Shown piece after piece: positions 18,536 to 27,028 of a stretch of 64,000 nucleotides of DNA. The stretch is from DAHUYF01 sp963789275 (GTDB lineage: Bacteria > Pseudomonadota > Alphaproteobacteria > ATCC43930 > CGMCC-115725): the NCBI GenBank assembly GCA_963789275.1, contig CAWBKF010000033.1, forward strand, positions 294,917 through 358,916, written 5' to 3'. The stretch's first letter is position 1, and every line of letters begins with the position of its first letter. The notes under the pieces were generated by a model. The model did not search any database, had not been told where the DNA came from, and was given only the letters and a program-made list of their open reading frames with translations. Made by a program: the position numbers and the translations under genes.

Positions 18536-19369
18536 TCAAGCGGCGGGCTTCAAGCCGAAATCGTACTTCGCCTCGAGCACGTCGGCGCCGGGCTTGGGTT
18601 TGAAATTGACCACCAGCGAGTTCTTGACGCCGAAGACGACGTCGCTGTCGAGATAGGGATCGCCCTCGACGAAGAGATGCGTGGTAAGGCGCTCATAGCC
18701 GGGCGCGGTGACGATGAAGTGGAGATGCGCCGGGCGCATGGGATGGCGGCCCATGGCGTTGAGGATGGCGCCCACGGGACCGTCGGTCGGCACCGGGTAG
18801 CTGGTCGGCTTGATAGTACGGAAGAAATAGGCGCCCTTGTCGTCGGTGCGGAAGCGGCCGCGCAGGTTGAAGCGGTCCTGGTTCGGGTCTTGCGTGCTGT
18901 AGAAGCCGTTGGGCGCGGTCTGCCAGACATCGAGCACCGCGCCCTTGATCGGCTTGCCGTCCGGGGTCAGCACGCGGCCGGAGACCTCGGTCGGCTCGCC
19001 CGGCCCGCCATGCGCGATATCGGTGCCGTGCGGCAGATCGGGCGCGCCCTCGATATAGAACGGGCCGAGCACGGTCGATTCCGTGGCGCCGTCGCCGCCG
19101 CGATGGTTGATGGCGTCGACCAGCATGGAGACGCCGAGCACGTCGGAGAGCAGGATGAACTCCTGCCGGTCGGCGTCGCATTTCTGCCCGGTGGCGGTGA
19201 GGAAGTTGATCGCCGCCGCCCATTCCGCCTCGCTCAGCTCGACATCGCGAACGAAGGCGTGGAGATGACGGATGAGGCTGGTCATCACTGTCTTGAAGCG
19301 CGGGTTCTCGGTGCGCGCGAGCCGCGCCACCACGGCGTCGGTGAGATTGTCTTCGGTGAGATTGCGCAT
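18536..19369 (-). CDS. Hydroxyquinol 1,2-dioxygenase (intradiol ring-cleavage)
   Basis: A 277-residue intradiol dioxygenase starting at MRNLTEDNLTDAVVARL. The four Fe(III) ligands are visible: Tyr in GPFYIEGAP, Tyr in PTSYPVPTDGPVG, and the two His in RPAHLHFIV. The N-terminal helical domain (residues 1-100) is the dimerisation domain of catechol/hydroxyquinol enzymes. It cleaves hydroxyquinol to maleylacetate, which the adjacent reductase (11 bp upstream on the same strand) converts to 3-oxoadipate. That pairing is why I prefer hydroxyquinol over catechol. In the raw sequence it reads as a fusion with the reductase only because of a frameshift there. Confidence 0.9.
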   Translation of the reverse strand: MRNLTEDNLTDAVVARLARTENPRFKTVMTSLIRHLHAFVRDVELSEAEWAAAINFLTATGQKCDADRQEFILLSDVLGVSMLVDAINHRGGDGATESTVLGPFYIEGAPDLPHGTDIAHGGPGEPTEVSGRVLTPDGKPIKGAVLDVWQTAPNGFYSTQDPNQDRFNLRGRFRTDDKGAYFFRTIKPTSYPVPTDGPVGAILNAMGRHPMRPAHLHFIVTAPGYERLTTHLFVEGDPYLDSDVVFGVKNSLVVNFKPKPGADVLEAKYDFGLKPAA

Positions 19370-19380
19370 GTGTTCCTCTC

Positions 19381-20440
19381 TCAGGCGGGGCGCCGGCCGT
19401 GCCAGGCGTCCTCGAGCAATTGTCGGATGCCAGCATATTCGATAGGGACGCGGATTGTAGTAGGGATTCTCGGTGGCGAGCTTGGCGGCGCGGTCGATGC
19501 CGTCCTCCGGCATGCCGATCTCTTTGAGCGATAGCGGCGTGCCGAGCTTTTTCGCGAGATCATAGAGGCCCTGCGCCGCATCGCCCGCGCCGAGCGCGCC
19601 GGCGATGACCTCCATCACCGCCGGCACGGCGGCGCGGTTATAGGCGGTGGCGTAAGGCAGGATCACGCTATGCACCTCGGCATGCGGCAGGTTGAAGCTG
19701 CCGCCGAGCGTGTGGCAGAGCTTGTGGTGGAGCCCCATCGCCACCATGCCGAGCACGCTGCCGGCGAGCCAGGCGCCATAGAGCGCCTCGCTCCGCGCCT
19801 CGAGATCGAGCGGCTCGGTCACCACCAGCGGCAACGCATGGGCGAGCGCGCGGATGCCCTCGGCCGCCATCAGCGAGGTGATGGGATTGGCGTCCTGGGC
19901 GTAGAGCGCCTCGACGGCATGGGCGAGCGCGTTCATCCCCGAGGGCCCGGAGACCTTCGCCGGCAGGTCGAGGGTGAGCGCGGGATCGTAAAGCACCACC
20001 CGCGGCAGCACCTTGCGGTCGCGCCCCGTGCGCTTCACCCCGCCATCGGTGACGCCATAGATCGAGGTCATCTCGGAGCCGGAATATGTGGTCGGCACGG
20101 CGATGATCGGCAGCCCCGTATCGAGCGCGATCGCCTTGCCGAGGCCGATGGTCGAGCCGCCGCCGATCGCCACCATGCAATCGGCGGAGAGCCGCCGCGC
20201 CGTCTCGCGCGCGGCGCGCGCGGTCTCCACCGGCACATGCATCACCGCCTCGGCATGGATGCCGGCGGTGGCGACGCCGAGACGCCGGGCGGCCTCGTCG
20301 GCGAGCCGGCGCTGGCCCGGCGTCGACAGCACCATGGCGCGCTTCAGCCCGAGGCGGGCGACCTCCTCGGCCAGCCGGTCGAAGCTGCCGGCGCCGAAGA
20401 CCACGCGCGAAGGCAATTGCTCATAAGTGAAACTCAGCAT
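19381..20440 (-). pseudogene. Maleylacetate reductase (iron-containing alcohol dehydrogenase family), frameshifted near the end
   Basis: Starts at MLSFTYEQLPSRVVFGAGS, the normal N-terminus. The NAD-binding GGGSTIGLGKAIAL, the PTTYSGSEMTSIYGVT loop and the metal-site segment HHKLCHTLGGSFNLPHAEVH are all present. The last 20 codons are out of frame: a single extra T near 19442 separates ENPYYNPRP from IEYAGIRQLLEDAWHGRRPA, which ends at 19381. Repaired length is about 352 residues, normal for the family. It reduces maleylacetate to 3-oxoadipate with NAD(P)H and is transcribed together with hydroxyquinol 1,2-dioxygenase. Most of the protein is intact, so a sequencing error is plausible. Confidence 0.88.
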
Positions 20441-20489
20441 CCGATGGCTCCGCTGTTCAACCGCGCCAGGCCGCCTCCGGGAAGGATCG

Positions 20490-20580
20490 ACCACGGAGGC
20501 ATGGAGGCCACGGAGAAGGAATATTGGGCGCGCACAGCGCGCCATTCTTCGCTTCTCCGTGTCCTCCGTGCCTCCGTGGT
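20490..20580. repeat. Imperfect long inverted repeat between aldehyde dehydrogenase and maleylacetate reductase genes
   Basis: The left arm begins CCACGGAGGCATGGAGGCCA (20491 on) and the right arm (20552-20580) reads CTTCTCCGTGTCCTCCGTGC and on. The 28-bp arms pair with few mismatches around a loop of about 32 bp. This CACGGAGG-type sequence resembles a dispersed bacterial intergenic repeat. It may be a small non-autonomous element or affect transcript processing between the two genes. Confidence 0.75.
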
Positions 20581-20600
20581 GAAGCCCTGTGCGACGAGAC

Positions 20601-22028
20601 TTACGCCTGCACCACCAGCTTCTTCTGCGTGTAGGCCTCGAGGCCTTCGACGCCGCCCTCGTGGCCGTAGCCGCTCTCCTTCATGCCGCCGAACGGCGTC
20701 TCCGGCGTCGAGATGGCGAGGCTGTTGACGCCGACCATGCCGGCCTCGAGCGCGTCGGAGATCAGATTGGCCGTCCGGGTCGAGCTGGTGAAGGTGTAGG
20801 CGGCAAGGCCGAAGGGCAGTCCGTTGGCGCGCGCCACCACCTCGTCGAAGGTCTTGAACGGCGTGATCGGGGCCAGCGGGCCGAAAGGCTCCTCGGTCAT
20901 GAGGCGGCAATCATCGGGCAGGTCCGTGACCACGGTCGGCGCGAAGAAGAAGCCCTGATTGCCGGCGCGGCCGCCGCCGGTCCTGATCTCGGCGCCGCGC
21001 TTCTTGGCGTCGGCGACGAAGCCTTCCATGGCGTCGAGCCGGCGCGGATTGGCGAGCGGCCCCATGGTGGTGCCGTCGGCCAGCCCGTCGCCCAGCTTCA
21101 GGTTCTTGGCGTAGTCGACGAAGCGCTTGACGAAGCGGTCGTAATTATTCTCCTGCACATAAAAGCGCGTCGGCGAGATGCACACCTGCCCGGCATTGCG
21201 GAACTTGCCGGCGGCGGCGATCTCGGCGGATTTCTCGGGATCGGCATCGCCGAAGACGATCACCGGCGAATGGCCGCCGAGCTCCATGGTGGTGCGCTTC
21301 ATGCCGTCGGCGGCGAGCTTGGTGAGGTGCTTGCCCACCGGCACCGACCCCGTGAACGACACCTTGCGGATGAGCGGCGAGGCGATCAGGTGCTCGGAGA
21401 TGCGCGCCGGCACGCCGAAGACCAGGTTGAGCACGCCCTTGGGCAGGCCCGCATCATGGAAGGCGCGCACGATCTCGACGCAGGTGCCGGGCGTCTCCTC
21501 GGACGCCTTGATGATGAGCGAGCAGCCGGAGCCGAGCGCGCCGCCGATCTTGCGCGCCGGCGTCACGCCCGGAAAATTCCACGGCGTGAAGGCGGCGCAA
21601 GGGCCGACCGGCTCCTGCACCGTCATCTGCCGCACGCCCGCGACGCGGCCGGGAATGATGCGGCCATAGGAGCGCTTTCCCTCCTCGGCATACCATTCGA
21701 TGATGTCGGCGGAGACCGCGACCTCGATCCGTGCTTCGGCGATCACCTTGCCTTGCTCGAGCGTGAGGATGCGGGCGATCGGCTCGAGCCGCTCGCGCAT
21801 GAGGTCGGCGGCCTTGCGCATGATGCGCGCGCGCTCGTAAGGCGCGGTGGCGCGCCACTGCTTATAGCCCTTCTGCGCCACCTCGAGCGCCCGGTCGAGA
21901 TCGGCGGGGCTGGCATGGGTCAGCGTCGCCAGCGGCTTCTCGGTCGCGGGGTTGATCACCTGCTCGCTCTCGCGGCCGCCGCCCGAGATCCACTCGCCAT
22001 CGATATAGAGTGCCAGATTGGTGTACAT
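20601..22028 (-). CDS. NAD(P)-dependent aldehyde dehydrogenase (succinate-semialdehyde dehydrogenase-like)
   Basis: A 475-residue aldehyde dehydrogenase. The catalytic Glu is in MELGGHSPVIVFGDAD and the catalytic Cys in NAGQVCISPTRF. The cofactor motif FTGSVPVGKHL and the end segment ETPFGGMKESGYGHEGG are also present. The pattern is that of the GabD/SSADH subgroup, although many aromatic-side-chain aldehyde dehydrogenases look alike. It is 33 bp downstream of the GMC oxidoreductase, so an alcohol to aldehyde to acid sequence is likely. Intact. Confidence 0.88.
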   Translation of the reverse strand: MYTNLALYIDGEWISGGGRESEQVINPATEKPLATLTHASPADLDRALEVAQKGYKQWRATAPYERARIMRKAADLMRERLEPIARILTLEQGKVIAEARIEVAVSADIIEWYAEEGKRSYGRIIPGRVAGVRQMTVQEPVGPCAAFTPWNFPGVTPARKIGGALGSGCSLIIKASEETPGTCVEIVRAFHDAGLPKGVLNLVFGVPARISEHLIASPLIRKVSFTGSVPVGKHLTKLAADGMKRTTMELGGHSPVIVFGDADPEKSAEIAAAGKFRNAGQVCISPTRFYVQENNYDRFVKRFVDYAKNLKLGDGLADGTTMGPLANPRRLDAMEGFVADAKKRGAEIRTGGGRAGNQGFFFAPTVVTDLPDDCRLMTEEPFGPLAPITPFKTFDEVVARANGLPFGLAAYTFTSSTRTANLISDALEAGMVGVNSLAISTPETPFGGMKESGYGHEGGVEGLEAYTQKKLVVQA

Positions 22029-22061
22029 GCTGTGCCTCCGCCGTTTGATGCCGTCGAACCC

Positions 22062-23699
22062 TCAGAACGAGGCGGCGCGCGCCAGGCTCGGCCGGCTCGC
22101 CGCCTCCTCGAGTATCATCTCCGCGCCCTTCTCGGCGATCATGATGATCGCCGCGTTGGTGTTGCCGGACACCACGCTCGGCATGACCGAGCCGTCGATG
22201 ACGCGCAACCGCCCGATGCCATTCACCCGGAGCCGCGCATCGACCACCGCGTGGGCATCCTCGCCCATGCGGCAGGTGCAGGTCGGATGATAGATCGTGC
22301 TGGCGCGCGCGCGAATATGCTGCAGCAGGTCCTCGTCGCTGGCACAGGCCGGGCCCGGCTCATACTCGCTCTCGATATAGGGCTGAAGCGCCGGCGCCTG
22401 CATGATCCGCCGCAGCAGCTTGAGGCCCGCCACCATGGTGCGCCGGTCGGTCTCGGCGGCGAGGTAGTTGAGCTGGATCGCCGGCCGCGCCGTGGGATCG
22501 GCGCTCTTGATGCGGACGAAGCCGCGGCTTTCCGGACGCAGCTGGCAGATGGACGCGGTGAAGCCGGAGAAGGGATGCAGTTTGTCGCCCATCTTCGTGG
22601 TGCTGAAATTGATGAAATGCGCCTGGACGTCGGGCGTGGCGAGCCTGGGATCGGTGCGGAAGAATCCTCCGGCATAGCCGGCGCTGACCGCCAGCGGACC
22701 CTTGCGCCAGAGCGCGTAGCGCAAGCCGATGCCGAGGCTGCGCACCGGGCTCGCGATGTCGTCGTTAAGGGTGATCGGCCGGGTGCAGCGATAGACCAGT
22801 CTTGATTGCAGGTGGTCTTGGAGGTTCTCGCCGACCCCCGGCAGATCCCTCACCACGGCGATGCCGTGCCGGCGCAACAGCTCGCCCGGCCCGATACCGG
22901 AGAGCTGCAGCAGCGGCGGGGTCGCGATGGCGCCGGCGGCCAGGATCACCTCGCCCACGGCGTCGGCGCGCCAAGTCTCGCCCTGATGCGAAAACGCTAC
23001 CCCGGCGGCCACGCCGGCCTCGATCAGCACAGAGAGTGTCGGCGCCTCGGTCAGCACGCGCAGATTGTCGCGCTTTCGCGCCGGGCGGAGGTAGCCCACC
23101 GCCGCGCTGCAGCGCCGGCCGCGGCGCGAGGTGGTCTGAAAATAGCCCGCGCCTTCCTGGCACGCGCCGTTGAAATCGTCATTGCGCGGGAAGCCCGCCT
23201 GCTCGGCGGCTGCGATGAAGGCGTCGCACAGCGCATGCGGGTCGCGCTGATCAGAGACGGCGAGCGGTCCGCCCGCGCCGTGGAAGGTGTCGGCGCCGCG
23301 CTGCTGGTCCTCCGCCTGGCGGAAATAGGGCAGCACATCCTCATAACTCCAGCCGACATTGCCGAGCTGGCGCCAATGATCGAAATCCTCCTTCTGGCCG
23401 CGGATATAGATGAGGCCGTTGATCGAGCTCGACCCGCCCAGCACCTTGCCGCGCGGCTGAATGATGCGCCGGCCCTCGAGCTCGGGCTCGGGCTCGCTCT
23501 CATAGAGCCAGTTGAGCTTGGCATTCTTGAACAGCTTGCCGTAGCCGATCGGGATGTGGATCCAGGGGTTGCGGTCCTCGCCGCCGGCCTCGAGCAGCAG
23601 CACGCGGTGCTGTCCGGGCGCGCTCAGCCGGTTGGCCAGCACGCAGCCCGCGGACCCGCCGCCAACGATGATGTAATCGAAGCTGCCGAAGCTGCGCAT
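22062..23699 (-). CDS. GMC-family FAD oxidoreductase (choline/alcohol dehydrogenase-like)
   Basis: A 545-residue glucose-methanol-choline oxidoreductase. The FAD-binding motif YIIVGGGSAGCVLANRL is at the N-terminus, GMC signature 1 around GKVLGGSSSINGLIYIRG, and signature 2 around GAIATPPLLQLSGIGPGEL. The C-terminal active-site region YHPTCTCRMGED carries the catalytic His, with NTNAAIIMIAEKGAEMI at the end. It oxidises an alcohol, probably passing the aldehyde to the aldehyde dehydrogenase encoded next on the same strand. The substrate is unknown. Normal length, intact. Confidence 0.9.
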   Translation of the reverse strand: MRSFGSFDYIIVGGGSAGCVLANRLSAPGQHRVLLLEAGGEDRNPWIHIPIGYGKLFKNAKLNWLYESEPEPELEGRRIIQPRGKVLGGSSSINGLIYIRGQKEDFDHWRQLGNVGWSYEDVLPYFRQAEDQQRGADTFHGAGGPLAVSDQRDPHALCDAFIAAAEQAGFPRNDDFNGACQEGAGYFQTTSRRGRRCSAAVGYLRPARKRDNLRVLTEAPTLSVLIEAGVAAGVAFSHQGETWRADAVGEVILAAGAIATPPLLQLSGIGPGELLRRHGIAVVRDLPGVGENLQDHLQSRLVYRCTRPITLNDDIASPVRSLGIGLRYALWRKGPLAVSAGYAGGFFRTDPRLATPDVQAHFINFSTTKMGDKLHPFSGFTASICQLRPESRGFVRIKSADPTARPAIQLNYLAAETDRRTMVAGLKLLRRIMQAPALQPYIESEYEPGPACASDEDLLQHIRARASTIYHPTCTCRMGEDAHAVVDARLRVNGIGRLRVIDGSVMPSVVSGNTNAAIIMIAEKGAEMILEEAASRPSLARAASF

Positions 23700-23843
23700 C
23701 GGTCTCTTCCGGCCGTCCCTCTCCCGGCAGACTAATAGAACTTATCCCGCCCTTGTGTCACCCCTCCCCGGCCCTTGGTCGGATGTTTAGAATGTCCTGG
23801 TGAAATGTTCAGCAATGCCTGAGACAGGGCGCAAGCTCGTCGC

Positions 23844-23905
23844 TCCCCCACCTCACCCTCCCGCTACGCCCCTGGGGGCGGAGAGGGTTGGGGTGAGGTG
23901 GGGGA
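23844..23905. repeat. Intergenic palindromic element upstream of paaX
   Basis: Perfect 15-bp arms, TCCCCCACCTCACCC at 23844-23858 and its complement at 23891-23905, enclose a GC-rich 32-bp loop. The CCTCACCC and GAGAGGG words recall the hairpins around the DUF559 gene, so it may be a diverged relative of the same repeat family. It lies between the divergent GMC oxidoreductase and paaX genes. Confidence 0.8.
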
Positions 23906-23935
23906 AGCCGCGTCTGTGCGCCGATCGGAGCTAGA

Positions 23936-24880
23936 GTGCGGCCGCCGAGAGCATCGGACAAAAATTGGCGCAGCGCTGCGGCCGACCCGATCGAGCGGCT
24001 GCTGCAGCGCTTCGCCCGGCGCCAGCCGGCCCGCACCGGCTCGCTCATCGTCACCATCTTCGGCGACGCCATCCTGCCGCGCGGCGGCGAGGTGCTGCTT
24101 GCCGATCTCATCGCGCTGCTCGCCGAATTCTCGCTCAATGACAGCCAGGTGCGCACCGCGCTGTCGCGCCTTGTCGCCGATGGCTGGCTTGAGGCCGAGC
24201 GGCTCGGACGGCGCAGCCTCTACCGCCCGACCGAGATCGGCCGCCACCGCTTCTCCGAGGCGACGCGGCGGATCTATTCGGGGCCGCCCAAGGCGTGGCG
24301 CGGCGGCTGGCACGTGCTGCTGCTGCCGGACGGCGCCGAGCGCGGCGAGCTCGGCAAGGATCTCGGCTGGCTCGGCTTCGGCAGCCTGGCGCCCGGGGTG
24401 ATGCTGCACCCGACGCCCGATCCCGCCTCACTCGCCTCGGTGATCGCCGACCTCCCGGCGGACGCCCGGCCTCTGGTGATCACCGGCAAGACCGCGTTCT
24501 CGCCGCCACCGCGCCTGTTGCCGGCGCTGGTGCAGCGCTGCTGGGATCTGGCGGCGCTGACGGAGAGCTATCGCGGCTTTCTTGCCGAGTTCGCGGAACT
24601 CGGCGATGCGGTGAAGCAGGACTTCGTGCCGGCGCCGCTGCCGGCGCTGCTGGGCCGCCTCATGCTCATTCACGACTATCGCCGCCTCATCCTGCGCGAC
24701 CCGATGCTGCCGCCGGCGCTGCTGCCGCGCGACTGGATCGGCCGTGACGCCTATGCCGCGTCGCGCGGGCTTTATCGCGCGCTTGCCAAGCCGGCCGAAC
24801 GCTGGATCGACGGCCACCTCCACGGCGGGGCAGGCCCGCTGCCCGGCCCGGGCGCCGCGTTCCGCCGGCGTTTCCCCTGA
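23936..24880 (+). CDS. paaX: PaaX family transcriptional regulator
   Basis: A 314-residue PaaX-family protein. Start at GTG 23936 with GGAG six bases upstream. The N-terminal winged helix is visible (SLIVTIFGDAILPRGGEVLL, NDSQVRTALSRLVADGWLE, GRRSLYRPTEIGRHRF), followed by the PaaX core (WHVLLLPDG) and C-terminal domain (LILRDPMLPPALLPRDW). In other bacteria PaaX represses phenylacetate genes and is released by phenylacetyl-CoA. It lies 115 bp upstream of paaA in the same direction and probably controls that operon; a candidate operator is at 24942-24985. Confidence 0.9.
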   Translation: MRPPRASDKNWRSAAADPIERLLQRFARRQPARTGSLIVTIFGDAILPRGGEVLLADLIALLAEFSLNDSQVRTALSRLVADGWLEAERLGRRSLYRPTEIGRHRFSEATRRIYSGPPKAWRGGWHVLLLPDGAERGELGKDLGWLGFGSLAPGVMLHPTPDPASLASVIADLPADARPLVITGKTAFSPPPRLLPALVQRCWDLAALTESYRGFLAEFAELGDAVKQDFVPAPLPALLGRLMLIHDYRRLILRDPMLPPALLPRDWIGRDAYAASRGLYRALAKPAERWIDGHLHGGAGPLPGPGAAFRRRFP

Positions 24881-24941
24881 CCTTCCAGGCATTTCCCGCG
24901 CCGGGGACGGTAGGCTCGACGGCCGTGGCCTTGTCCGCGGT

Positions 24942-24985
24942 ATGTTACAGAAATTTACTGCAAACTGATTTTTTCTGTGATACAT
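24942..24985. promoter_or_regulatory. Candidate PaaX operator / paaA promoter region
   Basis: AT-rich island in otherwise GC-rich DNA just upstream of paaA. ATGTTACAGAAA at 24942 faces TTTCTGTGATACAT at 24972; the inner ACAGAAA/TTTCTGT arms match exactly and the outer parts match with a two-base slip. An imperfect inverted repeat directly before paaA and after paaX fits an operator. Binding is inferred. Confidence 0.45.
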
Positions 24986-24994
24986 TTTCGCGCC

Positions 24995-25981
24995 ATGTAT
25001 ACGCAGGGCCTGCTCCACGCCAAGGATGACGATCGCGCCGCGCTCGAGCCGGCGGAGGCGCTTGCGCGCTTCCAGGCCCGCATCGACGCCGAGGAGAAGA
25101 TCGAGCCCAACGACTGGATGCCGGCGGCCTACCGCCGCACGCTCATCCGCATGATCTCGCAGCATGCCCATTCCGAGATCGTCGGCATGCTGCCCGAGGG
25201 CAACTGGCTCACCCGCGCGCCGAGCCTCCGGCGCAAGGCGGCGCTCATCGCCAAGGTGCAGGACGAGGGTGGGCACGGGCTCTATCTCTACGCCGCCGCC
25301 GAGACACTCGGCGTGTCGCGCGAGGAGCTGGTCGAGCAGCTGCTGATCGGCAAGGCGAAGTACTCCTCGATCTTCAACTACCCCACCCTCAGCTGGGCGG
25401 ATATCGGCGCCATCGGCTGGCTGGTCGACGGCGCCGCGATCATGAATCAGATCCCGCTCTGCCGCTGCTCCTACGGCCCCTATGCGCGCGCCATGATCCG
25501 CGTCTGCAAGGAGGAGAGCTTCCATCAGCGCCAGGGCTACGAGATCATGCTGACGCTCAGCCGCGGCACGGCGGAGCAGAAGGCGATGGCGCAGAACGCG
25601 CTGGAGCGCTGGTGGTGGCCGAGCCTGATGATGTTCGGCCCTTCTGACGCGCAATCGCAGCATTCCGACGCCTCGCTGCGCTGGAAGATCAAGCGCTTCT
25701 CCAATGACGAGCTGCGCCAGAAATTCGTCGACGCCACCGTGCCGCAAGGCCATTTCCTCGGCCTCGCCTTTCCCGACCCGGATCTGCGCTACGACGAGGA
25801 ATCCGGGCATTGGCGCTTCGGCGCCATCGACTGGGCGGAGTTCCGCAACGTGCTGGCCGGCAACGGCCCCTGCAACCGCCAGCGCCTGCAGCAGCGGCGG
25901 GCCGCGCATGAGGACGGCGCCTGGGTGCGCGCGGCGGCGATCGCCTATGGCGAGAAGCGGCGGGCGAGGAAAGCGGCATGA
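24995..25981 (+). CDS. paaA: Phenylacetyl-CoA epoxidase oxygenase subunit PaaA
   Basis: A 328-residue catalytic diiron subunit of the phenylacetyl-CoA 1,2-epoxidase. The start at ATG 24995 (MYTQGLLHAKDDDRAALE) fits the family better than the in-frame GTG at 24977. Diiron-ligand helices are visible: NDWMPAAYRRTLIRMISQHA, KVQDEGGHGLYLYAAAE and RVCKEESFHQRQGYE. It epoxidises phenylacetyl-CoA together with PaaB, PaaC and the reductase PaaE. Its stop overlaps the paaB start (ATGA). Intact. Confidence 0.95.
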   Translation: MYTQGLLHAKDDDRAALEPAEALARFQARIDAEEKIEPNDWMPAAYRRTLIRMISQHAHSEIVGMLPEGNWLTRAPSLRRKAALIAKVQDEGGHGLYLYAAAETLGVSREELVEQLLIGKAKYSSIFNYPTLSWADIGAIGWLVDGAAIMNQIPLCRCSYGPYARAMIRVCKEESFHQRQGYEIMLTLSRGTAEQKAMAQNALERWWWPSLMMFGPSDAQSQHSDASLRWKIKRFSNDELRQKFVDATVPQGHFLGLAFPDPDLRYDEESGHWRFGAIDWAEFRNVLAGNGPCNRQRLQQRRAAHEDGAWVRAAAIAYGEKRRARKAA

Positions 25982-26265
25982 GCGAACAGAACATGACGCT
26001 ATGGGAAGTCTTCATCCGCTCGCGCAACGGGCTCGCCCACAAGCATGTCGGCAGCGTCCATGCGGCCGATGCGGCGATGGCGCTGCAGGCGGCGCGCGAC
26101 GTCTATACCCGGCGCGGCGAGGGTCTCTCGCTCTGGGTGGTGCCGTCGGCGGCGATCACCGCGTCGGATCCCGCCGAGAAGGAGATGATGTTCGAGCCCA
26201 CGGCGTCGAAGATCTACCGCCATCCCACCTTCTATACCGTGCCCGACGATGTCGGGAACATGTGA
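25978..26265 (+). CDS. paaB: Phenylacetyl-CoA epoxidase subunit PaaB
   Basis: A 95-residue PaaB protein (MTLWEVFIRSRNGLAHKHVG, DVYTRRGEGLSLWVVPS, then the KIYRHPTFYTVPDDVGNM end). It is the bridging subunit of the epoxidase complex. The start overlaps the paaA stop and the next gene begins 12 bp downstream, so it is in the middle of the paa operon. Length and sequence are typical. Confidence 0.95.
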   Translation: MSEQNMTLWEVFIRSRNGLAHKHVGSVHAADAAMALQAARDVYTRRGEGLSLWVVPSAAITASDPAEKEMMFEPTASKIYRHPTFYTVPDDVGNM

Positions 26266-26277
26266 GCGGGAGACGCC

Positions 26278-27028
26278 GTGGCGCCGCTCGTCGACTACAC
26301 GCTCCGTCTCGCCGACAGCGCGCTGATCCTCGGCCATCGCCTGTCGGAATGGATCGGCCATGCGCCGCTGCTCGAGGAGGAGCTGGCGCTCGGCAACATC
26401 GCTCTCGACCTCATCGGCGAGGCGCGCGCGCTCTACGCCTATGCCGGCACGGTCGAGGGCAAGGGGCGCGACGAGGATGCGCTGGCCTTTCTGCGCGATG
26501 CCGGCGAGTTCCGCAACCTGCTGCTGGTCGAGCAGCCCAACGGCGATTTCGCCGTCACCATCGTCCGCCAGCTGTTCTATTCGGCTTTCGCCTACCCCTT
26601 CTGGCGCGCTCTGGCACAGTCCGGCGACGCGACGCTGGCGGCGATCGGCGCCAAGGCGGAGAAGGAAGCAGCCTATCATCTGCGCCATGCCGGCGAGTGG
26701 CTGATCCGGCTCGGCGACGGCACCGCCGAGAGCCATCGCCGCGCCCAGGCGGCGCTGGACGAGCTCTGGCCTTATGCCGGCGAGCTGTTCGAAAGCGACG
26801 CGGTCGAGCAGGCGCTGATCGCCGAGGGCATCGCCGTCGACCCTGCTGTCGCTGCGCCCGGAATGGGAGAAGACGGTGCAGGCGGTCATCGCCGAGGCGA
26901 CGCTCGCGCTCCCCGCGGCGCAATGGATGCAGAGCGGCGGCCGCAGCGGTCGGCATTCGGAGCATCTCGGCCATCTGCTGGCGGCGATGCAGTTCCTGCA
27001 GCGCGCATATCCCGGGGCGACCTGGTGA
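26278..27028 (+). pseudogene. paaC: Phenylacetyl-CoA epoxidase structural subunit PaaC, frameshifted
   Basis: Residues 1-187 read well (LGHRLSEWIGHAPLLEEELA, NIALDLIGEARALYAYAG, EKEAAYHLRHAGEWLIRLGD). One extra base near 26839 then shifts the frame; the end (LLSLRPEWEKTVQAVIAEAT, GGRSGRHSEHLGHLLAAMQF, ending at TGA 27026-27028) continues in the next frame. Repaired length is about 249 residues, normal for PaaC. Uncorrected, the frame runs into paaD and makes a false PaaC-PaaD fusion. GTGA overlap with paaD supports the repaired end. PaaC supports PaaA in the epoxidase core. Confidence 0.9.

Noticed and set aside
18536..20545. A 669-residue fusion of maleylacetate reductase and hydroxyquinol dioxygenase
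   Set aside because: The join lacks both the reductase C-terminus and any linker homology; one extra base near 19442 explains it, and the proper reductase end and dioxygenase start are both present.
20589..22805. A 738-residue plus-strand frame opposite the aldehyde dehydrogenase and GMC genes
   Set aside because: It is the antisense shadow of two intact conserved genes, rich in His/Arg/Asp and without recognisable motifs. The same applies to long plus-strand frames at 5872-7596 and 8677-10380.
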